From the NCBI GenBank assembly GCA_050084985.1, contig JBITNC010000001.1, forward strand, positions 183,520,001 through 183,584,000: a stretch of DNA of 64,000 nt, read 5' to 3'. The notes under the pieces were generated by a model. It was not told the DNA's origin. It searched no databases and saw only the letters and a program-made list of their open reading frames with translations. The translations under genes were made by a program, and so were the position numbers. This document shows positions 12,961 to 23,292 of this stretch, one piece after another; position 1 is the stretch's first letter, and the number at the start of each line of letters is the position of its first letter. The stretch comes from Nageia nagi. Its lineage: Eukaryota > Pinophyta.

Positions 12961-14567
12961 GGTCTTTTCCTAACACACATTTGGGTAAGTTCTATGTTAT
13001 TCCTTTTTATCATTATTTATAAATCTTCTATTATTGTTAAGTTTATCCTCTTTATTTTAAGTCATTTGGTTTTGTTCTTGTATTTTTATAGTTCTATTGA
13101 TCAATTATGTGACCCCTATGATCCTTGTGTGTTTTTTCATGTATTTTATAGCCTATGTTTATCTTCTATTCTTAACTAATTTGTAATAGGTTGTCTAATT
13201 TAAATTTAATTGATATCCTTAAGGTTGACTAGCAAACTGATCCATTGGCTAGCTTTTCGACCCATCGATTTAGGCCTACGTCATCCAGGTGGTAATTGAT
13301 GAGCTTCCAATTGGACCTTAAACCAATACTAATCTAAATCCCATTAGCTAGAAGAGCCAAGGTTGAAGCCATAAAACCCATGCCCTACTCCATGCTTTCT
13401 TGCAAACTCTAACTATTTTGGATCCTAAACTCCAAATCTAATCCAGTAAACTTGTCTTATGTTCCATTATGATCATTTTGGTTTTAAGTTTGTTGAGTTT
13501 CATTGCTTTGTTTTCTCAACCTTAGCCTAGGGTTTTCTTCCTTATTTTCTCATTTTGTGTCAATTTCAACCATTAAAAAATCAAATTAAATTCATTTTCC
13601 TTTGTTAATATCACTATTATCTACCTAACCATATTTTCAAATTTCAATTTGGGTGAGTTTTTATGAACTTACCTACTTGTGTAGGTGATCTCCTCATCCT
13701 TTAGGTGGGCTGTGTGGTGGGTCCTATCCTCCACATGCAATTACTACCATATTTCTTACTCTCCTATAGTCAACTCTATTGTACTTAGGAATAAGGTGTT
13801 CTCTTTTGATTAGAGTTGTATTCTCTCAAGTGCTAGCATTCAAAATGACAAGAAAGATTTGACTCTTTTATTTTTATTTTCCTCACCTTCTAGCTAATGC
13901 ACTAGTTAGTTAGTTGACATGTTGGTCATCCTAATCAATTTCCTCAATACCAATTATTCCTACCAATTTCCAATAGGCTAGTTAGTTTTAATTGATCTAC
14001 AACAAGCTGGTTAGCCCTCTTTCTCTTGTTTAGCTTTCTCCCTTTTTCCTCCTCACTCATTAATCAGTTAGATGGTTGAGACCCTCTCCTATTTCCTTCT
14101 CCCATCTCCTCACTGAAGTGGGATATCCTCCCTTCATGTATTATGTGTTCTTTTCATCCTCTTTACTGGGTGACCCATTGGTGAGATTATCCCACATTGG
14201 CCATGCACCCTTCTTTAGTTGAGTTCTAATACTCAATAGTCACTCCCTATCTTTAGTTTTCTTGGTTTTGTCTTTGTTTATGGGGAAAACCATACTCATT
14301 TACAATTATGAAGCTAAGAAACCTTTTTCTACATCCTCTTTTCCCTCTATAGCCTCTCTTATACATGCATGTTACCCTACCAAGTACCCCCATAAGATCG
14401 ATCCTATTTTTGCATTTTGAGCACATTTATCTTGCATCATCCATAATATTGATTGTTATTGCACTTTTTACATTTATATTGATATAAAAATTGGTCTCTT
14501 ATTTAGGATTCACATGCTTGTGTGCTACGATCGAATGCTTGGTAGGTCTATGTGTCTATGATCTATC
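12961..14567. other. Element 1 spacer between PMD start and tandem repeats
   Basis: No coding similarity is seen. About 13,200-13,400 and 13,900-14,100 contain repeated words built on 'ctagttagttagtt' and 'gactagcaaactgatc'. These resemble words inside the 3' LTR (15,470-15,550). On the minus strand this is where a PMD promoter would have to lie. Confidence 0.4.
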
Positions 14568-15240
14568 TCTTCAACTTAGTCTTATATAACTTATCATATG
14601 CTGAAAGTAGACTTGGATCATTCTTCCAAGACGATCTTATATGGCCTATCATGTGTTGAAACTAGCTCTTATCTTGATCATATTTTCATTTACCCTTTAT
14701 CTACTAGGGCAAATTAGAGATCATTAGCTTTTTCATTATCTTTATTGCTTACTTTTTGTTTACTCTCGAATGTTGGGGTAAAGCAGAGATTATTTACTTT
14801 CATTGATTCCTTTTTATCCTTCCTTTAGTTTTCCCTTTAGTTGCTAGGGAAAAGAAAAATTACTAATATATTACTCTTTTCTTTCCTCTCATTTTCCCTT
14901 TGACTACATGGGCAAAGTAGAAATCATTTACTTTTATGTATCTTTTTCCTTTTTCATTTTCCCTTCAGTTGCTAGGGAAAAGTAGAGATCTTTTGGATTT
15001 ATTACTTATCTATATAGTTCTATGTTTTTAATTTCATTTCATGATCATTATCTTCAACTTAATCTTATATGGCCTATCATGCACCAAAATTACCCTTGGG
15101 TTGGATGTTAAGGATGATCTTATATGGTCTATCATGTGCCAAAACTAGTTCTCATCTTGATTGCTTTTTCTTTTCACCCTTTGGTTGCTAGGACAAAGTA
15201 GATATCAATTGATTTTATTTTTAATCTATTTATTTTCATT
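14568..15240 (+). repeat. Imperfect tandem repeats just upstream of the 3' LTR
   Basis: A unit beginning ttcaacttagtcttatataa at 14,570 recurs at 15,053, giving a period near 480 bp. Each start carries a doubled 'cttatatggcctatcatg' word (14,581, 14,634, 15,064, 15,117). Inside lie at least five ~75-bp subunits built on 'ttcccttt.gttgctaggg.aaagtagagatca' (14,695-15,210). Copies are diverged. Such arrays upstream of the 3' LTR are common in Tat elements. Confidence 0.7.
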
Positions 15241-15302
15241 ATTATCACATTTCACATACTCCACTTGTTTTTGTATTGCATTTCACATATCATGAATATC
15301 AA

Positions 15303-15314
15303 CAAAAAAAGGGG
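15303..15314 (+). other. Polypurine tract of Element 1
   Basis: The run aaaaaaaggggc (the purines end at 15,314) lies four bases before the LTR start TGTAGACACC at 15,319. A purine run next to a 3' LTR is the plus-strand primer site of LTR retrotransposons. Confidence 0.8.
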
Positions 15315-15318
15315 CATC

Positions 15319-15830
15319 TGTAGACACCTAAAATTTATTCATTCATCTACCTTAGGTGATTCATGATGACTCAACCTATTTTGTAGTTCTTTATGATCCC
15401 ATAAACTATTTATCTTATTTTTATCCCATTTATGTGGTCAATTTTGGTAACTTGAGCCTTTTTTACCACTTGGTGACCTTGGACCCTAACTAACTCACCA
15501 GTTAGGGGACCAACTGATTGGTTAGCTTTAAACCCTAACTAACCCATTATCTAAACCTATATAAAAGTCAATTAAAAATTAGAACTTCAACCCCCTTACA
15601 TTCACTCTTGCAATAAAAAGCTCATGAATTCTCATTTTCCATGCAGACTTAGGACTATCCATTCCAAAGATTCTCTCAATTAGGGCTATACCCATCACTT
15701 TCAATGTAATAAAAAGGGGATTATTATCCTTTTCTTGTAAGGGAACCTTGGGTAACATATTATTGGCCTTTATTTTGTGGTTCTAATGATTATCTTAAGT
15801 ATTTTTGTAGGATCTTGAGGGGACATCAAA
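15319..15830 (+). repeat. Element 1 3' LTR (right end approximate)
   Basis: It starts TGTAGACACCTAAAATTT, a common start for plant Ty3 LTRs, directly after the polypurine tract. It contains a TATA box and an AATAAA signal near 15,612. No second LTR copy is in the window, so the right end is a guess based on a CA near 15,830. Confidence 0.6.
15558..15567 (+). promoter_or_regulatory. TATA box in Element 1 LTR
   Basis: TATATAAAAG lies about 240 bp into the LTR, followed about 50 bp later by AATAAA at 15,612. This is a plausible U3/R promoter with polyadenylation signal; it was judged from sequence only. Confidence 0.45.
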
Positions 15831-16268
15831 AATATGTTAATCATATATATCCCTTTTATGTTTTTTCATAATTTGTATGGGTGTATGGTTGCATACTAGT
15901 TATTTTGGGCTAGTACCTCATGGATTTAGGCTAGGGTAATCTAGTTTATTTTTTTCTTATTAATATAGTTTAATATTAATATATCTTACATTATAGGCAT
16001 CATTCCATTTTTATTTTCCTTGTTGATTCAAGATGGGGGGCTTACAAGCTCATTACCTCTCCTTACATGGTCCTAGGTTCCTAAGGAACTATGACTTAGA
16101 AGCCTCCCCTTTTGTTGTATTGATAGGTTATTTGAGGTTGTGGGTATTACACAAGGTTATTTATTATTGATATAATCACACTTTTAAGCAATGTTTAAGA
16201 CATTGCAAAGAAGGTCCTTCTTAATAGAGGAGGGGACCCCTAGCATGGGGTCTCCCTTTTTAGAGGAT
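15831..16268. other. Unassigned AT-rich stretch right of Element 1
   Basis: No reading frame or repeat terminus is recognised. Part may still belong to the Element 1 LTR or to the LINE that follows. Confidence 0.3.
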
Positions 16269-16269
16269 T

Positions 16270-16800
16270 TATATAAGTTCTTGAATGTGCTCTCCCAATA
16301 TTGATTCTAGGGTAATAGTATTAGGAGTTTTGATGTTAAAGTTTACCATTACAAATATTCTATATTTAATCAATCTAGAGTGAGCCTTCATGACTACATA
16401 AAAGGCCACAAAACTTCTAAAGGAATTCACAATTCCTTCAAAAACTCTTTGGTTCCAAAATTGATTAGTAATTTTATTAGAGTGACCCATATTGGATCCT
16501 TCATTATTTGGAACATATCAAGATCAAATTCTAGCCCCCATTTCTCTAATAGAAGTCCCCTCTTTTCAAAGAACCATGGTATGCTCAAGATTTGGTCTCT
16601 ATCTTTGTCAAATATAAATATGAATAAGATGAAGTCATTCAAAATTACCACTACTATAACCCCATTCTTGACTTTTCAATGAAGGTGAATCCACTCTAAT
16701 ATCAACTAAGCTATTTTTCCTACAAAATGATATCCTCCATAATTTTCAAACTAATTTGATCATTAACTATTTTCACCATCAATGGAGGTCCCATTTTGCC
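16270..16800 (-). pseudogene. LINE ORF1 fragment with DUF4283 domain
   Basis: The minus strand reads LNDFILFIFIFDKDRDQIL, then IPWFFEKRGLLLEKWGLEFD, QIMKDPIWVTLIKLLINFG and TKEFLKELVNSF. A second frame continues FEGIVNSFRSFVAFYVVMKA, HSRLIKYRIFVMVNFNI and PNTITLES. The order F-R-F..., GPWFF, L-x-x-W-x-x-x-F, V-P-I/V-W-V-x-L-x-x-L, then an A/I-R-x-x-V-x-x-D block is the DUF4283 pattern found in ORF1 of plant L1-type LINEs. ORF1 proteins bind the LINE RNA. A frameshift near 16,430-16,490 splits it. I did not find the LINE endonuclease or RT next to it, so this is a fragment. Confidence 0.7.
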
Positions 16801-17299
16801 CTTGTAATTAGAAACATTCTACCATGCTTTACTAATAGATACCATATTTGATTTACTTTGGATCAGATATTCTTTTGTCTTAAACTATCTACTCACACCT
16901 ATTACCATCTTGTGCTCCTCCTCTCTTGTATTTTTTTTCTTATACATGGTTGTATTTATGAGACTATTTTGATCAAAAATTAAAAGGGAATGATTTTTTC
17001 AATTTTTATTAAGTTGGAAAAATGACTAAAATTGGAAATTTTCAATATGGATCTTACTTTAGCTTATTGGTAATTTCTAAATTTTGTAGGTAGAATAAAA
17101 AATTTACTTAGTTGGATCCACCAACTTAATATTTTTTTTTTTTTTGTTATTAGCATGTTAGATCTAACCATCTAAAAAAAGAGGGATACCTTTTCTAGTT
17201 AGTCAGATCCATAAGCTCTACTTAGCAAAAAGTCTTATTTTTATCATCATCCTCTTGGATCTAAATAGTAACAACTACAAAATTATATGACATCTTATC

Positions 17300-18310
17300 T
17301 TTCCCATATTTTCAATGAGTATGTTGTAACCTCTTCCTACATTCTTCCAGCATGTACCATTATGGGAGCTCTAGAAGAAGAAATGGATGCCATGAGAGAT
17401 ATGTAGAAGATGTGGAAGAGCACATAGGACCTAAAACTTATTTTCCTAGATGCATTATGCAATTACAATTTTGTAGGTTATACAATAAGCACATGATAAA
17501 TGCACAAAATGAGTTTTCATAAAAGGCTATTCTAAATTTCAAGAAAATGCAATTTGAGAAGCCATCCTCTACAACCTTTGCTAGTCTTCTTCCAACATGT
17601 AGTACCATGGGATTTGAAGGAGGAATTACATCCATTTAAGAGCAATTTAAAATGGTTTTCCATATAATGATGTAGGGTGAATGATCTAATATATATGTAT
17701 GGGAAATAGGATCTAGCCCATTCAATAAGGCACAAAATATGCATGAAATAAGTTTATTAATAAGGTCTAAATGATTTTCAAGATGATTAAATTATAATAT
17801 GCAAATCCACACTCTACAATCTATTCCAATATTTTTACAACATGTTCCACCATAGCACCTTAAAAATTGTAGATGCTCATCAAAGAGTAGTTGAAAATGG
17901 CTTCATATAGAATGTTTTGGGTGTGATTGTTCTAACATACATATATGTAAATATGGAGAAATACATAGGATCAAAAATTATTTAACAAGATGCATTATTC
18001 AGATCCATTTCAAGGACCAAAATTATGATATAGTATGAGAAAATGGGTTTTCTGTGAAGGTTATAAAGACTTTAAGTAGATGCAATTTTCTTTTATGTTA
18101 AATGTAATGTCAAACTTTGTAACCTTCACTAGCCATCTTCTAACATGTACCATCATGCAAGCCTTATAAGGGAGTATGGATATTCATCAAAGAGTAATTG
18201 AATATGGTATTTTATAAAATATTATAATGGAGTGCTATGGATTCAAATTATCTCATGATATGCACAAAATGGATTTCCTTAAAAGACTTGAGAGAATTTT
18301 ATATAGGTGT
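17300..18310 (+). repeat. Four-unit diverged tandem repeat, ~250 bp period
   Basis: Units begin with an acatgta/gt(a)ccat word: near 17,352, 17,596, 17,837 and 18,148. Each is followed by a 'catcaaagagtaattgaaaatgg'-like block, an 'ataggatcta' block and a 'gcacaaaatgagtttt' block in the same order. Copies differ by many substitutions and small indels. I see no coding capacity. Confidence 0.6.
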
Positions 18311-18911
18311 AATTATCTAATGTAAAAAAATATTTGTTTAGTAATTTTTTGTCTAATGTAAAAAAAAAATTGTTTAACAACATTTAATTTTTTTGGAATT
18401 GTAAAAAAAATAATATATGTGCACAATCTAAATACAATTCTTCATAAGATAAAAAAAAAAACAAATAAAAAATGGTAAGTTTAGGTCAAATTATGCTTGC
18501 CAAAAATGAGTAATTTTTGAAAGGGTAATCACGATCAATAAAAAATTAATAAAAAATAACATATTAATGAAATAATTACAAAAACATATCCTCCATAATC
18601 TTTAGTATCTTAGGTATCTTTACCCAAAATTATTTTAAAATATATTTTAATTTAGATCCAATTATGCTTGCCAGACACAATGGGGGTATGGTGTTAAAAA
18701 TATATTTTTTTAATAGTGGCTTTTCAAAATGCCTACCAAATTTTAATTTCTATCATTTTGGTATTAGAATAATTACATATTTGAAAAATGGACTTTGAGA
18801 ACTACATTTTTACCCAAGTACCTTTTTCAAAAATTAGACTCTAAGCGCTTTAAATTTTGAGGTCAAGTATGGGAAAATCTAAAAATTAGAAAAAATACTT
18901 TCACTTTTTGG
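18311..18911. other. AT-rich unassigned stretch
   Basis: Runs of A and T with no frame or repeat terminus that I recognise. Confidence 0.4.
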
Positions 18912-19012
18912 CCAAAAGTGGATGTACTCCCAAGAGATGGAGGAAACACTATACATTATGTGTTATTTTTTGTGTGATTGATTATTGCATTGTTACAAGG
19001 ATGAATGTTAGA
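18912..19012 (+). repeat. Copia LTR fragment (3' half)
   Basis: The text 'aagtggatgtactcccaaga' and the following ~90 bases match the 3' half of the LTRs at 20,136 and 21,874 in the same orientation. It is probably the remains of a 5' LTR whose element has lost its coding part. Confidence 0.65.
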
Positions 19013-20135
19013 TTTGAATCCATGTTGATGGATTAATGCTACCAAATTTCATTATATGCATCTTAACTAGTAGCATAGTCAAATTGGTATTTTGTCACTT
19101 TTGCATCTTTATGTGACAGTCAAGATGGTATTTTGTGGTTTTTCCTTCATCTAAGGTACAATATTGTTAAAGAAAAACTTAAACATCCAAATCAATATGT
19201 TTGTAAATAGATAAAAACTTATGTGTGTGGCTTATACTTTGTTTTGTAAATCTTATCTTTGTGTTTGGTCAAGTTGGCATTTGTGGTTTATAAATCTTGA
19301 TATAGTCAAGTGGTTTTGCCTTTAAAAATATTGACTTTGTGCTTTACTCAAGATGGCATTTGATCATTTGTGACATGGTTAAGATAACATGGTCACATAA
19401 GCATTTATTTGTTGAAGTTATCATCAAAGGAGAGAATTAAATTATGAAATATTATGATGTGATGACACCTTAATATACCTTCAAAAAGTACAAAATAATG
19501 ATCTAAAAATAACAAACACAAAACTAAAAAAATAAATTAGTTTTTTGATAAACATTGATGATATTTTTTATATCCTTCATTGAGAATGCATTTATATCAC
19601 TTGATTAATTATGTATCTAATAGTGTTGTACACATATGATATTGTTGATATTATGTAATGGTTGATACATTTTATTTAGTATGCACATGTGATATATAGT
19701 TGATGATGTATGTCATCTTTGATGTTATTCATATGTGATGACTTGGTATTTTTGATTATTTATGGATGATATCTATCTTATATGAGTGTATATGATGTAT
19801 CTAATTGATCTTATTTATGAGCTATTTATAGCTTGCAGTTCTTCTTGAGATTATAGGTTACTTTATGTATGCAAGCTCATGGAGGCTCATCATATAAACA
19901 TGTTGTTGATTGACTAATCTTGTATAAAGATACCATTTTTTAGATTATTATTATATTATAAAACCATTTGTCAAAATGGTTAAATAGTTGAGCCATTGTA
20001 AAACTATATATATTCTATTAATTTCTCAAAGATGAAAAATTGTTAACTACACTTGTATCTGTATGGAGGAGAACTCTCTCTTACTCTTTCTCTTTATCTT
20101 TTTGACTCTCTACCCAATATCACATTAAGGGGGAG
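19013..20135 (+). other. Copia internal remnant: 3' untranslated region only
   Basis: From about 19,560 to 20,135 the sequence matches the 3' untranslated part of Copia 1 (28,400-28,822), including 'ggctcatggaggctcatcat' words and the polypurine tract 'aagggggag' before the LTR. No pol is left between the LTR fragment at 18,912 and this region. At 19,070-19,400 a 'tcaag.tggcattttgt' phrase recurs several times. Confidence 0.6.
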
Positions 20136-20604
20136 TGTTGGAAATTGTAATATAATATTATGTAATATTTCTCTTTAATGTAAATTCACTTAATACCTAA
20201 AGTATATTTAGATACGTTAAAAGATTAAGAGAAAGAGGAATAAATATAGAAACGCCTTTAATCTTACCCTTGGGTAAAAGGAAGATTAAAAGGTGGGGTT
20301 TTTCTTATAAATATAGAGGTACCCCTCGTATTATGCAACTTGATGAAATATGGTAATGCTTGTCTTATAGAGATGCTCTTATAGGATCTTTTTAAAAGAA
20401 TTCTTGAGAATTTATGGGAGAGTTATCTTTTAAGAAATAATAGAATGATGGTTCAAAGTGGATGTACTCCTAAAAGATGGAGGAACCACTATACATGATG
20501 TGTTATTTTTTATGTGATTGATTATTGCTTTACTAGAATTATGAATGTTAGATTTATTAGAGAAGCTTCAAGGTGATATTGATTTATAAAATCCTTCAAT
20601 TCCA
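20136..20604 (+). repeat. Copia LTR, family 2, copy 1
   Basis: It starts TGTTGGAAATTG after a polypurine tract and ends near CA at 20,603-20,604 by alignment with the copy at 21,874. A TATA-like 'cttataaatatagagg' lies inside. Because 3' untranslated sequence precedes it, it is a 3' LTR. No tRNA primer site follows. Confidence 0.75.
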
Positions 20605-21599
20605 TCAATAACAAGTATATTACTCCTTTATATTTCATTGTTTACTCAACAATCACCAAAGAGTAATATGCCCCTTGATTTGGCTATGCAATAGGATGAA
20701 TTGGTATTCAAACTCCTTCTTAGCTTAATAGTATTGGTGACCTTTAAACTTCTTTTTCATTTAATTAATTAAATGACTTGGTGGTATCCAACAATCTAGA
20801 ATCTATATAACATACAAGGCATTTATGCCCATCAAATAAGGATATTTACTTAGTAATAGAAAAAAATAATTTATTAGCAACTCACTACAGATATGCAATT
20901 TATGAACTATTCATTAGACTATTTTTTACAATAGGTACTTCTATAAATATGCAAAAACATGAATAATATATCCTAATTATAAACCATATATTAAATAATT
21001 CATTAACATTACATGGAAAACTTGCAAATTGAACATGTGGTTTAGAAAAAAAAAAGAATGAACAAAAATAGGCCAAAGGAAATTATAAACTTATTTGCAA
21101 TGAGATGGAGAAATCAACTAACCCACACTCAAATGCTCAAGAGCATAGGGAATTCTATCTATTATAGGATGATTATAGGTATGTTTAAGGATGACCTTTT
21201 CCAAACACCATGTTTGTATTGGAAATTACTAGGAATTTTGGAAGTGAAGACCATTTCACAAGAACAAGTGTGACAATGAAGATTAAAACACTAAAGACAC
21301 ATTTTGAAGAAGCTTGTATACATTGTAAATGAAAATCATTTAAAAATTATATAATCAGCAAGTTAACAAAGTGAATATTCTAACATGTACTTTCTACTAT
21401 TTTATATTTTTTTTTATAACATCATGAATTCATATTGATATCATTTTGTTCTATGGTCACATGGGATGTGTCATATATATGTTCTTGTATTCAAACTTGT
21501 AGATTACCTTACTCCAGATACCTTAAAAAATATTAATCCTAATATAAGTGTTTGCTAATTACTATAGAGATGAATAAAAAAATAACAATCATGATTGTG
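20605..21599. other. Unassigned sequence between two copia 3' ends
   Basis: AT-rich. A 71-codon frame at 21,058-21,273 (MNKNRPKEIINLFAMRWRNQ...) resembles nothing I know and is probably chance. Confidence 0.4.
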
Positions 21600-21873
21600 A
21601 TGATTGTAAAATAACAATCATGCTCATCATATGAACATATTATTGAATGACTAATCTTGTACAAAAAACCATTTTTTGGTTAATGATTGTATTGTAAAAC
21701 TATTTGTTATAATGGTTAAGTAATTGAGCCATTGTAGAACCATATTAATTATATTCCTTTTTCAAACATGTAAAAAGTTTTAAACTCCACTTGTATGTCT
21801 ATGGAGGAGAACTCTCTCTTACTCTTTCTCTTTGTCTTTTCAACTCTCTACCCAATTTTGTTTTAAGCGGGAG
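21600..21873 (+). other. Second copia 3' untranslated region
   Basis: This matches 19,880-20,135, including the 'ggaggagaactctctcttac' word and the purine tract (here gcgggag) before the LTR. Confidence 0.65.
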
Positions 21874-22340
21874 TGTTGCAAATTATAATGTAATATTATG
21901 TAATATTTATATTTAATGTAAATTAATTTAATGCTTAAAGTATATTTATATACCTTAAAGTATTAAAAGGATAAATATAGAAACACCTTAAACCTTAACC
22001 TTGGGTAAAAGGAAGGTTAAAGGGTGGGTTTCTTCTTATAAATAGAGAGTTACCCCACTCATTATGTAACTTGATGAAGCATGGTAATATGCTTATCTTG
22101 TAGAGATGCTATTTTAGGAGCTTTGTAGAAGAATTATTGAGAATTTTTAAGATATTTATCTTGTAAGAAGTAATAGAATGTTGGTTCAAAGTGGATGTAC
22201 TCCCAAGAGATGGAGGAACTAGTATACATGACATGTTATTTTTTGTGTGATTAATTATTACTTTGCTTGAAGGATGAATGTTAGATTTGTTGGAAAAGCT
22301 TCAAGGTGATCTTAATTTATATAATCCTTAAATTGCATAA
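21874..22340 (+). repeat. Copia LTR, family 2, copy 2
   Basis: It starts TGTTGCAAATTATAATG and ends around 22,335-22,340. It aligns along its length with 20,136-20,604. The next recognisable sequence, from 22,345, is plant mobile domain coding, so this copia 3' end abuts or interrupted that gene. Confidence 0.75.
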
Positions 22341-22344
22341 ATAT

Positions 22345-22768
22345 GATGATTATTCTAGAGGATATTCATTGATTATACTACTTACCTATCCACATTTAGA
22401 GGATTCAACATGTCATTCATAGAGATGACATTCAACTAGATATTGCTTACTTGTATAAGGATGGTCGAGTAGATACAATTATGTTTGAGATCAACTCAAG
22501 TGTGATCAATTATATATATTATTAGCATAATACTTAGCAAGGGAGTCTCAGGTTATCATTTCTTATGGGATTGATCTAATGTTATGCTTTACCTAATATA
22601 GGTAGTGAAAGATTTCCCTGGTTATTACTTCCCATGGTAGCAAATATGATGCAGCATGGCACTATCTTTGCTTGGGATTCCACTTTATTAGAATAGTGTT
22701 ATAGGGAGCTATTATTGTATTCTCAAATTCATAGGACCTTGTTATCAATTAAGGTAACTTTGCAGGCA
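22345..22768 (+). pseudogene. Element A plant mobile domain, N-terminal part
   Basis: The frame opens MIILEDIH, stop, LYYLPIHI, which aligns with IIIVEDIHQLYHIPIHGQW of the Element B copy (41,770-41,850). The matching middle (ataggtagtgaaagatttcc at 22,600) aligns with 42,040 of Element B. The extreme N-terminus is missing to the left, where a copia LTR ends. At 22,768 the gene is interrupted by Copia 1; the remainder resumes at 29,349. Confidence 0.7.
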
Positions 22769-22773
22769 TATTT
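22769..22773 (+). repeat. Target-site duplication of Copia 1, left copy (catat)
   Basis: The five bases catat before the left LTR are repeated exactly at 29,344-29,348 after the right LTR. Five-base duplications are standard for copia integration. Confidence 0.85.
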
Positions 22774-23277
22774 TTAGAATAAATAATGCACTATTGTAAA
22801 TATTATTCTTTAAAAGGTATCTAAAGAATAATAAATATTATCATAATGTAACTCTCTAATTAAACTTACTTAAATACTTAAAAATATACTAAATATATTT
22901 TAATTATTTAGTGAATTTACTGTATAAAGATTCTCCTCCACTCAACCTCATGGCCATGTCATGGGCATGAGGATGTAAATCCCATGTGCATAGATTTTTT
23001 TCCTATAAATAGAAGGGCTTCCTCACTTGAGTTTCAAGGATTGTTATGCTCTTAAAGTGTAGGTTGATAGGAGGAGAGAATTATAGTATTGTAAGAGAGT
23101 TTGTGAGTCTTGAGAAGTAATAGAATCTTTATTAGAGTGGAGTACTCTCTTGATAGATAAAAAACCACTATACATTATTATCTCTCTTATGTATGATTAA
23201 ATGATTATCTCTTAAGTTGTTTCTTAGAAGTAGAACACTCCAAAGTGATCTTGGGTGTAGGAGTTTCTTCTCTTTCA
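22774..23277 (+). repeat. Copia 1 5' LTR
   Basis: It aligns with 28,823-29,343. The terminal TG has decayed to TT; the end ...ttcttctctttca is shared. A TATA box TATAAATAG lies at 23,004-23,012. Confidence 0.9.
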
Positions 23278-23279
23278 TT

Positions 23280-23292
23280 TGGTATCAGATCC
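23280..23292 (+). other. Copia 1 primer-binding site (initiator tRNA-Met type)
   Basis: TGGTATCAGATCC lies two bases after the LTR and matches the usual TGGTATCAGAGCC of plant copia elements at all but one base. It is the minus-strand priming site. Confidence 0.85.

Larger units (their letters stand above)
1..15830 (+). mobile_element. Element 1: decayed Ty3/gypsy Tat-lineage retrotransposon, 5' LTR outside window
   Basis: Read left to right the plus strand carries remnants of gag, aspartic protease, reverse transcriptase, RNase H, a second RNase H of archaeal type, and integrase. A long spacer with an antisense plant mobile domain, a polypurine tract at 15,303-15,314 and an LTR beginning TGTAGACACC at 15,319 follow. 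The gag-PR-RT-RH-IN order defines Ty3/gypsy. The extra RNase H and the lack of a chromodomain after integrase point to the Tat lineage. All frames are interrupted by stops and shifts, so the copy is old and dead. The 5' LTR and primer site must lie left of position 1. The right end is approximate because the end of the 3' LTR could not be fixed. Confidence 0.85.

Noticed and set aside
14568-15240. CRISPR-like array
   Set aside because: Repeats are imperfect, vary in length, and are AT/pyrimidine-rich without unique equal-length spacers; the sequence is plant.
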